Below are positions 44,308-54,499 of a DNA stretch of 64,000 nt, piece after piece. Under the pieces are notes generated by a model. That model was given only the letters and a program-made list of their open reading frames with translations. It did not search any database and was not told where the DNA came from. The DNA is taken from the NCBI GenBank assembly GCA_025093985.1, contig JACAAK010000019.1, positions 275,720 through 339,719 of the forward strand, given 5' to 3'. A program made the translations under genes and the position numbers. The stretch is from Calvatia gigantea (lineage: Eukaryota; Basidiomycota; Agaricomycetes; Agaricales; Lycoperdaceae). How positions within the stretch are numbered: the first letter of the stretch is position 1; every line of letters starts with the position of its first letter.

Positions 44308-46635
44308 TTATCTTCTTTGAACGTCCAGTGGAAGGAAGAGCAGGGGAACCCAAGTAATACGATCGCTATCTTGATACGGCTGACCCACTTCAACGATTGC
44401 CCAAGCACCACCCAGAATCCTTGCCCTGGACTGATGGTGAAACGTTCGGAGTTTTTGTAATAAGTCCTCCCTCGTCAAAGGTTCGCCGACCTGCGAAGGC
44501 ACGAGCTCCGGAAGCACTCTCAGTACACTCCATAACTAGGATTTCATTATATCAAAAACACCGATCCAAAGGAGCCGCTCACATACCTCACCCAGCTCAG
44601 CAAGCATAAACCAACCATGATTACTCCATAAGTGAGGGTTCGTAGATTGATCTTGGTAGTGGATGTATATTGTGGGCTTATCGACGCGAACGCGACTGAT
44701 TAGCGTTTCATTTAGATCCATTTCGGGACTAAGTAATCCCTCTCGAATCTCAATCGCGGCCTGGGATCAAGGGTAAGCGCGTTGTGAAGGCGTGGTTTGA
44801 GGGGATTGACATACGTGGTATCGTACCCAAATGAAAAAATCGATGGAATGTGTCCAATGGCCTGGAAGATAAGCTTCCAGTTGATCATATCGAACTTGTT
44901 CGAGCGTTCCAAGCATGACTGGAGGGTTAAAGAAGTTGAGAAGACTCAGTATTGGCTCTGCAGGTAGCAGCCACAGAAACCAAAGTTTTGCCTGAAAAAG
45001 CAGGTTATCTTGAACCAAGTTTCGATCCGGCTGCGTTGGGTCCCAGGAAAGTGTGACCCTTTGCGCGGATCGGCCTGGATTCAGAATGAAGTGGTCAATG
45101 TGAGCAAAGAAGGTAAAGTGAAACGGGAAGTCACAAACCCGATTTTTTCCTCACTAACTCCTGAAGGATCCGAAAGGCACCGCACCAACAGGCATAGCGC
45201 ATCTCATTCATGTCGATAAAATAACGTTTCGACCGTCGTTGATCCGAAAGGAAATCACTGAATGATGAATGAAAGAGTGCAATGGGGCCTCCGGTACCCG
45301 TTGGTGGTTTTACCACAGAGTGAAGTCGCTGGAAAGCAGTATGGACGGTATCCTTGCTGAGCCCGAAATAATTAGAGAGAGTACACCATCCCATTGGTAC
45401 GGTGAGAATTCGCGGATACACAATGCCACAACCGAGGATGAGCCTAAAGACAGGAAGATGGATAGCTGGGACTGCGCTAATGATTGTCATGTATAGTGCA
45501 TCCAACGACGCAAACGGTACTTGTTCTTCGTCGATGGTAGTTAGGTCCACCCTAGATAGTGCGGCCAAGACAATGCTTAGTTGGGAGACTGGGTTCCCGT
45601 AAGCAGAATCACCTCCGACGAACTCCACCACCGTAGAGGCGAAAGCGAAATGACCAGAGGCCGCCTGTGCAATCTTGCCGAACGACTTTTCCCCTGGCCA
45701 ATCCGTCATATCTGCAGGGATTGAATCCGAGTGTTTTTCTTGGATATCGACAAATTTCTCTCGAAGATAGCGTTCGACATCTTGAACAGCCTTGGGAGAG
45801 TCGATGGGTACGGAGACTTTCTGGTGGTTGGGGGAAATGACCCTACGAGAGAAGAGCTTTTTGAGATGATGTTCCGGTCGGCTCGCAATAACCCAAAGGA
45901 GCGGGGCTTCAGGGAAATTCAAAGTGAAGTCGTTAATGACTTCAACCAACGAACACTGTGCCCGTTCCCCATCTAACTCATCCAAGCCATCGAGATATAT
46001 AGACCACGAAGGTCCTCTCCAAATCCGCTTCTCTCCGAAAGGTACTTGAATTAAGTGTTTAAATTGCACCTTCATCGTTTTCTGGAGTATTCCAGGATTG
46101 GCCGATAGTCGTTCCGTGATGTAGGCCAAATAGGATGCATTCTTAACTGCGAGCTGATAAGCGATTGTGGGAATTATGCGCGTTGGATCATCACGATGAT
46201 TTGGTCTTGAAAAGAACAGCGTCGCACCGAGCGAGTTCGGTTCAGAGTCTGCATCCAACTCCGCCAAAGTCTGCACGATCGCTGATTTTCCCACCCCAGC
46301 GGGCCCGTTGAGCCACAGCATCTGTTTCCCGAGGTCTTCACCGCTGCGCCAGGCCTGGCACGTGGAGACAATTTCAGCCCGTGTGCCAGGATGACACTTG
46401 GGAGGAGGATCGCGCTCCGAAGCATCGAATTCAACTCCACTGATCGTGGATTCGAGAAGCGACCGCCAAGCTTGGAGTAAATTCGGTGTTATTGACATAT
46501 ACAACGTTACGAGAGGCAACAGCACTCACCAGAACTGTCATGGAGGTCACTAAACCGCTGGATGTTTTGGGTAACCTCATGAAATGTGGGATTGTTTAAG
46601 ATAAAGTGATGTGCGTTACTGAGAGACCCGCTCAT
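44308..46635 (-). CDS. NACHT-domain NTPase, copy 2 (apparently intact)
   Basis: Exon 1 46635-46530 (MSGSLSNAHHFILNNPTFHE), 59-nt intron, exon 2 from 46470 to about 45140, then at least two more exons. The last intron is GTATGTGAGC...AAATCCTAG near 44590-44540; the final exon ends TAA at 44308. Motifs: P-loop LNGPAGVGKSAIVQTLAE at about residues 89-106, Walker B WSIYLDGLDEL, sensor-like LLWVIASRPEHHL, then the helical part (ASGHFAFASTVVEF; FHSSFSDFLSDQRRSKRYF) shared with copy 1. C-terminal tail ILGGAWAIVEVGQP. About 700 residues; middle exon borders after 45155 are approximate. No WD40, TPR or ankyrin repeats follow the NACHT part. Tandem on the same strand as copy 1, so a local duplication. 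Confidence 0.82.
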
Positions 46636-46921
46636 TTGCGTAGGAGAAGACAGAGTATATCGCAGGGTGTTGCGTCCAAGTTCATGCGCTTTTGATCAAC
46701 GCCAGCGCTCAAGGCACCACCCCGTGCCTGCCCTCAATAGTGCCCAGGTCATGAGATATCGAAGCAAGCGCTTACTCTGCCAGCGAAGACGCAGGGATGG
46801 ATAAGGCAGCATTGTCTATCGGAATCAACGGGGGACATTGAGAGGCTCGAAGTGTTGCCCCATACAGTTTGGTGGATGTGTTAACATCCAAACTCGCCAG
46901 AATTGGGAGATAGTAAGTAAA
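46636..46921. other. Upstream region of NACHT copy 2
   Basis: No ORF recognised. Probably contains the promoter of the minus-strand NACHT gene. Confidence 0.35.
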
Positions 46922-46985
46922 TCAATAACGTCCTAAAAGTTGGAACATGTGTACCTTCACCGACCCGTCCTTGGTGCCTAGTGTT
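46922..46985 (-). pseudogene. Stray C-terminal remnant of a NACHT gene
   Basis: Minus strand reads TKDGSVKVHMFQLLGRY then TGA (46924-46922), matching the C-terminal end of NACHT copy 1 (AEDGSVRVYILRLSEQ). Nothing upstream could be joined to it. It implies a third family member once lay upstream of copy 2. Confidence 0.55.
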
Positions 46986-47528
46986 GTACGTCAAAAGACT
47001 GGATTGGGGTGGAAATTGATTTTTTCCCTAGAGGCCTGGGGAAGGTAAAAGGGGCAACGACCCAAAATCGACCCAAAAAAAAAGTGGCGAGATGGCAGAT
47101 ACCACCCGAGGACAAAGACTCGTGCAAATATCGACCAAGACGCCAATCGTTTTAAAAGCAAAAGATAGCAACCTCGAGGAAAGCGAGCGGCCTGGCAGCC
47201 GTAACCATTGACAGCCACGTTTTGGGGGGTTTGTACACATTTTCGAGGGAATCGTTATTATTTACAGGTTTTCTTCAATCGTCCCTGACAATGTGGCGGG
47301 CAGAACGATACAGCGCGCTGAGAAGTCAATATGGCGAGATCGCATTGATGTCGTATTGGCTTGAAAAAGTGTATTACCCTCTACACTTTTTGAAGTCGAG
47401 GTGATAATCTGGCATCTGTCACATTGGCGCCATGTCGAGGACTGATAACAATTCATTAGAGCATGAATCGCTATATAAACACACATGGGACGAGAACGAC
47501 GTTAGCCTCTTCCCCTTCCTCAACCCAA
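46986..47528. other. Spacer upstream of the seven-transmembrane gene, with TATA-like box
   Basis: No gene recognised. A CTATATAAAC box at about 47471-47480 lies roughly 50-60 bp before the ATG at 47529 and is the likely core promoter. This argues against the earlier in-frame ATG at 47463. Confidence 0.5.
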
Positions 47529-48753
47529 ATGAGCGCTGAAAATCAGAGCGGACTGTTCCTTTTGGAGGCCGTCAACCTTATCAGCTGCACTACGATCCTC
47601 GGATTCTTGTATGGCGTTGTGCTCATACTTTATTGCCTCTGCGCTCGGTTACTGTACCTTCAACTTCAAGAGCCAGACAAACGGGGGCAGGCCAAGTTCA
47701 CACTTGTTTATATTTCTCTTATATTACTTTGTACAACGGCCTACCTTGTGTTGGAGGCACGGATGACCCAGTTGGCCTATGTCGATCACGCGGACTTCCC
47801 CGGAGGGCCGTTGAGGTACCAAGCTTCATACAACCCAACCACCAACTGCTATGAGATGACAGGTAGTATCTTCGACTCGATTCTTGAGGTCTCAACCATA
47901 GCAATACAGGTCGGTCGTTGACTCAATTTACCGATATTACTGAACACAACCTCTTGATAGATCTGGCGCCTGTGGATAATATGGAGCGGAACACGATATG
48001 CTGCAGCAGTAATTGTCCTGCCTCTGCTACTCCTCTTGTCCTACCTGGGTATGTCAATGCGGACCCTCATTTGTTGTTGCATTTAACAATGAAGACCAGC
48101 GCTGAACATTCTAATCGGCGTCGCAAGTTTCTTATTGTCACCCAATCAGCTTGGGATTTCCGTCAGGAGCTATAACGCAATGATCATCACAAACTATGTA
48201 GTTCTGTCAGGGGTCACAACTCTTGTGACCGGGTTGGTAATTGGGCGTATTCTGCTGGTACGAAAGCACTATGTCAAGATATTTGGTAAGTACCTGATGG
48301 TGTCAAGTTTGCAACGGCGGGCTTCACTACATTACAGGGGCAGATGACGCCTGCAGCTACTACATGAACATTGTCGCAATGCTGATCGAGTCCTACGCTT
48401 TGGACTCTGCATGGTCCGTTAGTTCTGCAATATCATTTGGCTTAGACAGCCCCGCCGCATATCTATTCCTAACAAATGATTCCATTATTAAGGCACGTGG
48501 ATCATTGGTGATGGCATCTTCGACGATTCTCTGACATGTCCAGGTCATCGCCTATTTTCTTGTTGTTTATCGCGTTGCAAGCGGACGAGGGTGGACGGGG
48601 AAGACAGGGAGCATGCTTACCACCTTACAGTGGAACCATGGTGGACAAACCACCGCTGACTCCACGAGTGACATTCGTTCCAGAGCACCTACGGATATGG
48701 CTGTAGTAGTAGTAGGCTCTCCGCCCATGCTCCCTTCCGAGTCGACTGTTTAG
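47529..48753 (+). CDS. Fungal seven-transmembrane membrane protein (339 aa, five exons)
   Basis: Exons 47529-47909, 47961-48048, 48100-48285, 48338-48492, 48544-48753 (381+88+186+155+210 = 1020 nt), introns of 51-52 nt. The spliced frame has no stop. Hydrophobic segments: about residues 12-40, 58-80, 118-140, 150-180, 190-220, 245-270 and 287-300. The extracellular-loop motif YVDHADFPGGP is typical of a large, uncharacterised agaricomycete seven-helix family. Intron 4 (48493-48543) begins with GC (AAG|GCACGT); keeping it would give an early TGA, and the paralogue at 36507 has GT there, so a GC-AG intron is the best model. Upstream ATG at 47463 rejected because the TATA box follows it. Function unknown; plasma or internal membrane. 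Confidence 0.88.
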
Positions 48754-49065
48754 TCGGTGTGCTTCAGCAATGGGGTTGGTCACGTCTTGCTTGCTGTCTT
48801 TTGGGGAGCACATTTTTTGGCCGGAAAGGTATGAAGATCGAGGGGTAGATAATTCTTTGGGCATAGTATGAAACATGAAAAATTGGCACAATATATTAGA
48901 CAAACATGAAACAAAAGGGCTAACAGGTTGACGGAAGAACGGTGGGAAATCAATTCAATAGTTCGCTGAAGTTTTCGAGATAGTCTGTTCAGAACGGTAC
49001 ACAGCCTCATCATCCCATACTCCCCATGTTGGCAAGATGAGAAGAACAGAGCCATATCGTTCATA
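48754..49065. other. Spacer, nothing recognised
   Basis: 3' flank of the seven-transmembrane gene and of the NACHT remnant that faces it. No ORF of note. Confidence 0.35.
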
Positions 49066-49133
49066 CTAAATTCTTTCCGAAAGCCGAAGTATGTAAACCT
49101 TCACTGACCATCCTCCGCAAGTTCCCTCTCCTC
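49066..49133 (-). pseudogene. C-terminal remnant of another NACHT gene, cut by gypsy F
   Basis: Minus strand ends ELAEDG(frameshift)SVKVYILRLSERI then TAG at 49068-49066, matching the end of NACHT copy 1 at nucleotide level (GCAAGTTCCCTCTCC on the plus strand, shared with 41430-41446). One base is missing in the GGGTCGG region. Everything upstream is replaced by gypsy RT sequence from 49134. Confidence 0.7.
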
Positions 49134-50068
49134 AAAGCTTGTCGATTACTTCACCAATTCTTGGTAATGGTGTCTTGTCTTTGATTACCATGTTGTTTAG
49201 TCATCTGTAGTCTTGGATTAGCCTTTTGGATCCATCTTTCTTTGGGATGAAGAATGTTGGTGCTGTATATGGGGATTTCAATGGCCGTATTCATCCCAAT
49301 TCTAGGTTTTCCTTGATGAATGACTTGAGTTCATCCTGTTCTTTGACTGTCATGTTGTATGTCCCTGCACTTATTTCTTTTGGGGTGTCTTCGGTTAGGA
49401 CTATCTCGTGGTCCCATTCGGTTCATTCTGGAAGCTTGTCGAATGTCATTTTGTTGAATAAGTGCATGAATGGTTGTACATAGTCTAGTAGGTCTTCCGG
49501 TTTGGTCAGGTCTGGTTTGTCTTCTTCCTCCCATAGGTCTTCCATAGTGGCTATGCTTCATATTTTTTCAGTGATAGGAATGTTCTGATGGGGAAATTGG
49601 CAGCCTGGTGGGCATCGGGTGAACCTGATCTCTCCGTTGTTCCAATCTACTTCCAGGTTATGTTTGACTAGCCAATCATGTCCTAGGAAAACTTCTGCTC
49701 TATCCTGTAGTTGTATGACTGAGGCCTCAATTTGTTCCTTATGTCCCTGGATGTCGATGTTGATCATGGTGGTCTCCATTACTCTTCTACCTTGGTTAGG
49801 TATTCCGTCCGCATTTAGTACCAAAATTTGTTGTTCTAATTTCCAGGTAAGGAGCCTTTCTTCGTCTACTAGTTTTTTACTAATGCTGCTGGTTGTGCAC
49901 CCTGAGTCTACGATGGTGTTGACTGTTATTTCTTTCCCTGCCATTTGTATTTTCCCTTTTAGATTTAGTTTGTGCTTTCTTCTCTAAGGAATTGTGTAGA
50001 ATTTGTCTGATATCCTAGATACAAGTTTTTTGACTCTCGAGGTAGCACCTACTCAGAGTCTTCAGAAA
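49134..50068 (-). pseudogene. pol: pol of element F, protease to early RT
   Basis: Opens in the -1 frame at GAT-TTT-T (50072-50066). Protease IVDSGCTTSSISKKLVDEE near 49915, then the dUTPase-less linker (FLGHDWLVKHNLEVDWNNGE near 49680) and the first RT block before truncation. At the position of D's TGA 22858 this copy reads CAA (YVQPF), as does C. Confidence 0.82.
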
Positions 50069-51164
50069 AATCCTTCTCTTCTTTGTCAGTGGCCTCTTCT
50101 ACTCCTCGGACTTGGATCTTCTTGGGTGCAGTGCAGGCTTTGGCTATGTGTCCCTTTTTGCCGCAGTTGTAGCATATTAACCCCTTGGGCTTTTTGCAAT
50201 CTTTGGTGATGTGACCAAAAATGCCACAATTGTAGCATTTCGGCTCTCCTTTGTCATTGAAGATGTGGCACCTACTTCCTATCTCCATAGGTTCACCCAT
50301 TCCTCCATAGGTGGTACCAGTATTTGTTTTTCTGTCTCCTTGGTATTTGGATGCTTCATATCCTTGTCCAATGGACAGTATGGCTTCTTTCCATTCCACA
50401 TATGTGTCCAGTCTGGCTGAAGGTGGATAGCTGGTGATCGTATGTATGATATCCTGTCGGGCATTCTTTCTAAGTAGGAACATGGCGTACTTGCTATTGG
50501 TCTTGGCTTTGCTTTTCAATACTTCGAATTTGATTAGGTAGTTGGTGGTGTTTCGGTTTCCTTGTTTGAATTTTTTGATCTGCCATTCTGCTTTGCTGTT
50601 TGAGGTGTTGTCTGAGAAGGTCCTTCTAAATTCCTCGGAGAAGACCTTCCAGTCTACTGAATCTTCGGATTCCAGGATGGCTGGTGCTCTCATAGCTGCA
50701 TATGCTCCTGCAGTTCCTCCTCATAGTCTGGCTAGAACTGCTATAGCTTTATCGTCTGCTGAGACTATCTTGTTGAACTTCATGAAGAGGGTTGTTGCTC
50801 TCCACCAGTCATCGAACTTGGTACGGGTGCCATCAAAAAATCCCAGGTCCGGCACTAGGCCTTTCCCACTGGGTGTTGTTGTGGGCACTACTGCATTGTC
50901 AGTCATGTTGGAGTCAGTTTCTGATTCTGTTTCGTCTGAGCTTGATTCATCTGATTTCTCCTGATGGACTATCTCTTCCTCTGCTAGGTCAAGTTTGTTT
51001 AGAAGTTCTGATAATACTTCTTCTTCTGCTGGGTTTGCTCCAGGTTTGTCGTGTATTTCTTCAGGTACTTCAGGGTTCCCTGCTTCTTCTTTGTCTGATG
51101 TCTTAGATTCATCGTCAGTGACTTCGAGATTCAGTTCTCTATATTCGTCTGGGTTCAAGCTCAT
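50049..51164 (-). pseudogene. gag: gag of element F
   Basis: Starts MSLNPDEYRELNLEV. Capsid core GTRTKFDDWWRATTLFMKFN near 50830; two zinc knuckles ([28 protein letters not shown] near 50230-50150); stop TAG 50051-50049. One TGA at 50723-50721, at the position (after VLARL) where C has TAA and B also has a stop. Confidence 0.87.
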
Positions 51165-51244
51165 ATACTAGCTCCTGGGTTGCTTCTGTTCAGGCCTGTT
51201 TTCAGCCTACTCCTTGCAAGGTGAGGTGGGGATACTTAACCAAA

Positions 51245-51549
51245 TGTTACGACTTTAGTCTGAGTTAACCTCAGGTTACAACTTGGGCTAAGACTTGAGG
51301 GCGAGCAAGGGGAGAGGAACTAAGTAGTTAAGCGTACTGAATACAGGAGTATGTATGTATGCTTAAATACTACAGGAACATCCAGTTGAATGGATGGGGA
51401 ACTACATGAAATGTCCAGTAGGGATGGCATTGTAGTTAGTTGGAGTCATACTCAGAGATCACTTGGTAGGAAATAGCTGAAACAGGTACACAGGAGATAG
51501 GAATGTAGACGGATAAGGAACGCACTATGATTGGTGAAAGTTCACAACA
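51245..51549 (-). repeat. 5' LTR of element F (305 bp)
   Basis: TGTTACGACT at 51245 to TTCACAACA at 51549. Same family as the LTRs of B, C and D. Outer flank is ORF3 of element G. Confidence 0.9.
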
Positions 51550-52207
51550 AGAAGTCAACACTCTCTGCTGCTTCATAAAGACCATCATACCACCACAGCT
51601 CATATCGGTTTTTCTCCTGCCTGCAAGATTCCACACTGTGCTACCAGGACAAGAAAAGGACTGACACTACTGGAACTCGATAGTCAAGAATTACTGGGAC
51701 AGTTCTACCACCACTGACTTCCCATTCAATGGCATCCCAGTCCCTATCCAACAAGACAGACAAAGCCACTCACCTGTCTTCTTAGCACAATCCAACAATG
51801 GAAATTTTCTCATCGCCACCACCAAGAAAGCACTTGCAGCCGCTGTAGTAAATGGAGACTTCAATGAGCTTCCTGAGGCATGAAGCCTAATCGGGGGGTA
51901 TTGTTGTAAACTTTTGCCTATTCATATCTGCTCCATACCTGCCTGCATTCTACTATGCCTTGTACCTGTTTCACTTATTCTAGTCCAGCAATCTCCGAGT
52001 CTTGACCTCCAGTAACTACTACACTGTTACCATTGGACGTTTCATGTAGTTACCTCCATCCATTCAACTGGATGTCTACCATATTTAAGCATATATACAC
52101 ACTCCTGTATTCGGTATGCTTAACCACTTAGTTCTCCCTTCCCTTACTTGCCCTCAAGTCTTAGCCTAAGTTGCAACCTGAGGTTTACTCAGACTAAGGT
52201 CATAACA
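51550..52207 (+). mobile_element. Gypsy element G (family II): ORF3 tail plus 3' LTR
   Basis: 51550-51883 encodes the ORF3 C-terminal half (PQLISVFLPARFHTV; KNYWDSSTTTDFPFNGIPVP; VVNGDFNELPEA, TGA), with a TGA near 51661 where D has Gln. Purine tract GGGGGG at 51893-51898. LTR 51902-52207 (306 bp). The 5' two-thirds is missing, displaced by F. Confidence 0.88.
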
Positions 52208-52541
52208 GTGATGTTGATTTGCCAAACCACTCTGAGACACCCAGAGTGCCATACTTGCCATCAGAGCACCCACTGTCATGCCAGTTAGACTTGTACGGTG
52301 GGCACCTATTTTGTAGACAGACACTTAACATAGTGCTGTGACTCTTAGATACATGAAGTTTTCATGTATGACCCTGTTTTATGATATTGCTTAAGTACCA
52401 TAGTCTCATTAGCTGAATACCTCAGTTCTCATGCATATAATGAGTTACTGAGGTATGTTATCCTTTCTTCTGTAGCCAGACACAAGCTCATTCTATCACC
52501 AGTTTACACAGGTGACTAATATACACAGTTCTCATATGTAT
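52208..52541. other. AT-rich flank of copia-2 with short hairpins
   Basis: No gene. Contains the hairpin ATACATGAA-gtt-TTCATGTAT at about 52351-52371 and CCTCAGT...ACTGAGG at about 52420-52456. The CAGTTCTCAT...GTTACTGAG segment recurs about 100 bp on, now split by copia-2 (52528-52541 continuing at 61655). Ends with TGTAT (52537-52541), the left copia-2 duplication. Confidence 0.5.
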
Positions 52542-52949
52542 TGTTGAATCTCGATCCATACCACTACGTTGGTTCAGTCTATTTATAGCTGAAACGGGTT
52601 CTTGAGTACTTCACTCTTGAAGAGAGATAACGAACAATGTACTAGACCGCACTCTAGGTTGCTGGTCATGGTCTATTAAATAGAACAATGTACGCAGTAT
52701 GCTCTGTATATGCTACTGGCAGATAAGACCTTACCTGTATTAGGTAGAATGGCGCACAGACCAGAGACATTAGATATATAAGACCTATGTAGTATGTGTA
52801 CATTCTTTAGACAATCCAGTCTACTCTCTGCCCATCATTCCACTCAGATATCCACTAGCTACGGTCTATAACTACCATCTCAACAAACCCAGTGAGTATG
52901 ACTCCCCTCCGCCACTAGCGTAAGCTACCGTGGTGTACTCGTCTTAACA
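52542..52949 (+). repeat. 5' LTR of copia-2 (408 bp)
   Basis: TGTTGAATCTC to GTCTTAACA. Contains TATTTATAG near 52579 as a possible TATA box. Confidence 0.95.
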
Positions 52950-52961
52950 GGTTATGGGCCC
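52950..52961 (+). promoter_or_regulatory. Half-tRNA (initiator Met) primer-binding site of copia-2
   Basis: GGTTATGGGCCC directly follows the LTR. It is complementary to GGGCCCATAACC, the anticodon arm of eukaryotic initiator tRNA-Met (CAU anticodon). Drosophila copia and yeast Ty5 use a cleaved half of that tRNA in this way. Confidence 0.75.
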
Positions 52962-53145
52962 CGACCGCCGCTCACTCAGACCGCGTTTGCAACGCTGGTA
53001 GAGTGTAGGAGGCTACGGTCGTACGCAACCTGGGAGACGGTGGCCCTTTGGTCCATTTGATCCCTGTGTCTGCCCCATGTTGCGACGCGTGCATCACGCA
53101 CTGCAGTCCTACATGATGCTAATGTGTGTTTACCCTATCTTAGAT

Positions 53146-54248
53146 ATGTCTAAACCGGCCCCTGCTCCGCAGGGCTTTGTCCAAACCCCTAGCGGGCAGC
53201 TTCCCGTCCTTACTGGGACGGATAACTACACTATCTGGTCGCTTCGCCTTCGGTCTGCACTTATGTGCATTTCCTTAAACGACTGCTCCTGGACCGGATG
53301 GGACTTCTCTGGAGCCTTGGACGAACCCGTCCAATACGAGCAGGCTTATGGACCTGAGCATCCTGCTACCCCGGCGACTAGCACTTCGCCGGCACGTCCC
53401 GCACGACCAGGAACTCCAATTCCTGCGACTACTGAGGAGCGCCGCAGTGTTGGTATGGCCAACAATCTTCGTATGCGAGCCCTTGGGTTGATTGAGGCAA
53501 CTCTCCCCAATAGCATGCTGAAGCACTCCGCCCGGGATGCTCGCGCTCTCTGGTCTCAGTTGCAGGGTCAATACGGCCTTCCTGGACCAGCTCAGGTCTA
53601 TAACGAGTTCATTCGTGCTATTACGTTTGAACTCCCTCTCGGTGGCGATCCCTCGCTCAAGATGAGCGAGCTCCAGCAGATCTTCGGGCAGCTTGACGCC
53701 ATGGATAGTGGCATCGCCCCGGAGATCGAAACGATGATCCTCCTCCATTCTCTCCACCCGTCTTTGAGCCATGTTGCTCAGACGCTCCTTACCTCGAACA
53801 CGTCGCTTCACGAGCTGACGTGGGATAAGGCCCGAAGCGGCATTATTGCCGCTTACGCCTCCAACCAGACAGCCCACGCGCAACAAGCGCGCTTTACTCC
53901 ACGACAGGGAGGTGGGCAGCAGCAGCAGCAGCGACAGCAGCAAGGCGGACAGCGACCGCAAGGTCAGCAGCAGCCTTCGGGGTCTAAAAAGCCCCAGCAG
54001 CCCCAGCAGCAGCAGCAGCAGCAGCAGAAGCCATCTGGAGGAGAAGGCGACGGCGAGAAGAAACGCCGATGGCGCCCCCGAGGAAAAGGGAAGGGAAAGG
54101 GAAAGGAGGGAGGTGCGCAAGGCAATGCCGCCACCTCTTCCGGTTATATCCAGGATGTGGATTTCGTGTCGCAGGCACAAACTGTGCCGCCACCATCCAC
54201 CCGTTCCCTCGTAGAAGCAACACGTCGAGCCAAAGTACCTCCTGTTGC
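53146..54248 (+). pseudogene. gag: copia-2 gag, cut after the basic tract
   Basis: Starts MSKPAPAPQGFVQTPSGQLP (an upstream in-frame ATG at 53077 gives a less likely 23-codon extension). The block LTGTDNYTIWSLRLRSALM is typical of copia gag. The core ends with a Gln-rich tract (about residues 260-305) and a Lys/Arg/Gly stretch. Alignment to copia-1 stops at 54248; the ORF runs into unrelated sequence and ends at 54285. No zinc knuckle. Confidence 0.85.
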
Positions 54249-54299
54249 ACAACTGCACTGGCATATGCGCTTCGCATGGCTTTGAACCGGCCCGATTCG

Positions 54300-54390
54300 A
54301 ACCTATTCCAGTCTAACAGTTAGGGCCCCGACCGCCGTCACAGACGCGTTTCACTGGTAAGTAGGAGATAGGTGAGAAGCTGTAAACGTT
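54300..54390 (+). other. Second, degraded copia leader-like segment
   Basis: GTTAGGGCCCCGACCGCCG at about 54319 and the following ~55 bases resemble the copia-2 leader at 52951-53010 with small gaps, and it is preceded by TCTAACA, like an LTR end. Suggests remains of another copia 5' region at the junction. Upstream half of that LTR not found. Confidence 0.45.
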
Positions 54391-54499
54391 CTTTGCCCTG
54401 GCAGCCCTGCAGGGCCAGCTCAGATGGCAGGACAGATAAAAATAAACTGCTGTGTCAGCAATGTGAGCGTGATCGCGTTTGATTATTGGCGCGACTTGG

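Larger units (their letters stand above)
49134..51549 (-). mobile_element. Ty3/gypsy element F (family II), truncated in RT
   Basis: Minus strand: LTR 51245-51549 (305 bp, TGTTACGACT to TTCACAACA), self-primer site at about 51232-51242 (TGGTTAAGTAT; partner ACGCTTAACTA in the LTR), gag 51164-50049, pol from about 50068 to 49134, where it breaks off in the early RT (SFFGMKNV-complement region) at the NACHT remnant. It is inserted in element G, whose ORF3 continues at 51550. Confidence 0.9.

Noticed and set aside
53275..54264. 329-codon minus-strand ORF opposite copia gag, and similar Ser/Leu-rich frames near 29400
   Set aside because: Mirror of the Gln-rich repeats; low-complexity shadow of gag.
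54255..54318. tRNA gene (GGTTCGAATC B-box-like motif on the minus strand)
   Set aside because: Flanking bases do not form a T stem or acceptor stem and no A box is present.
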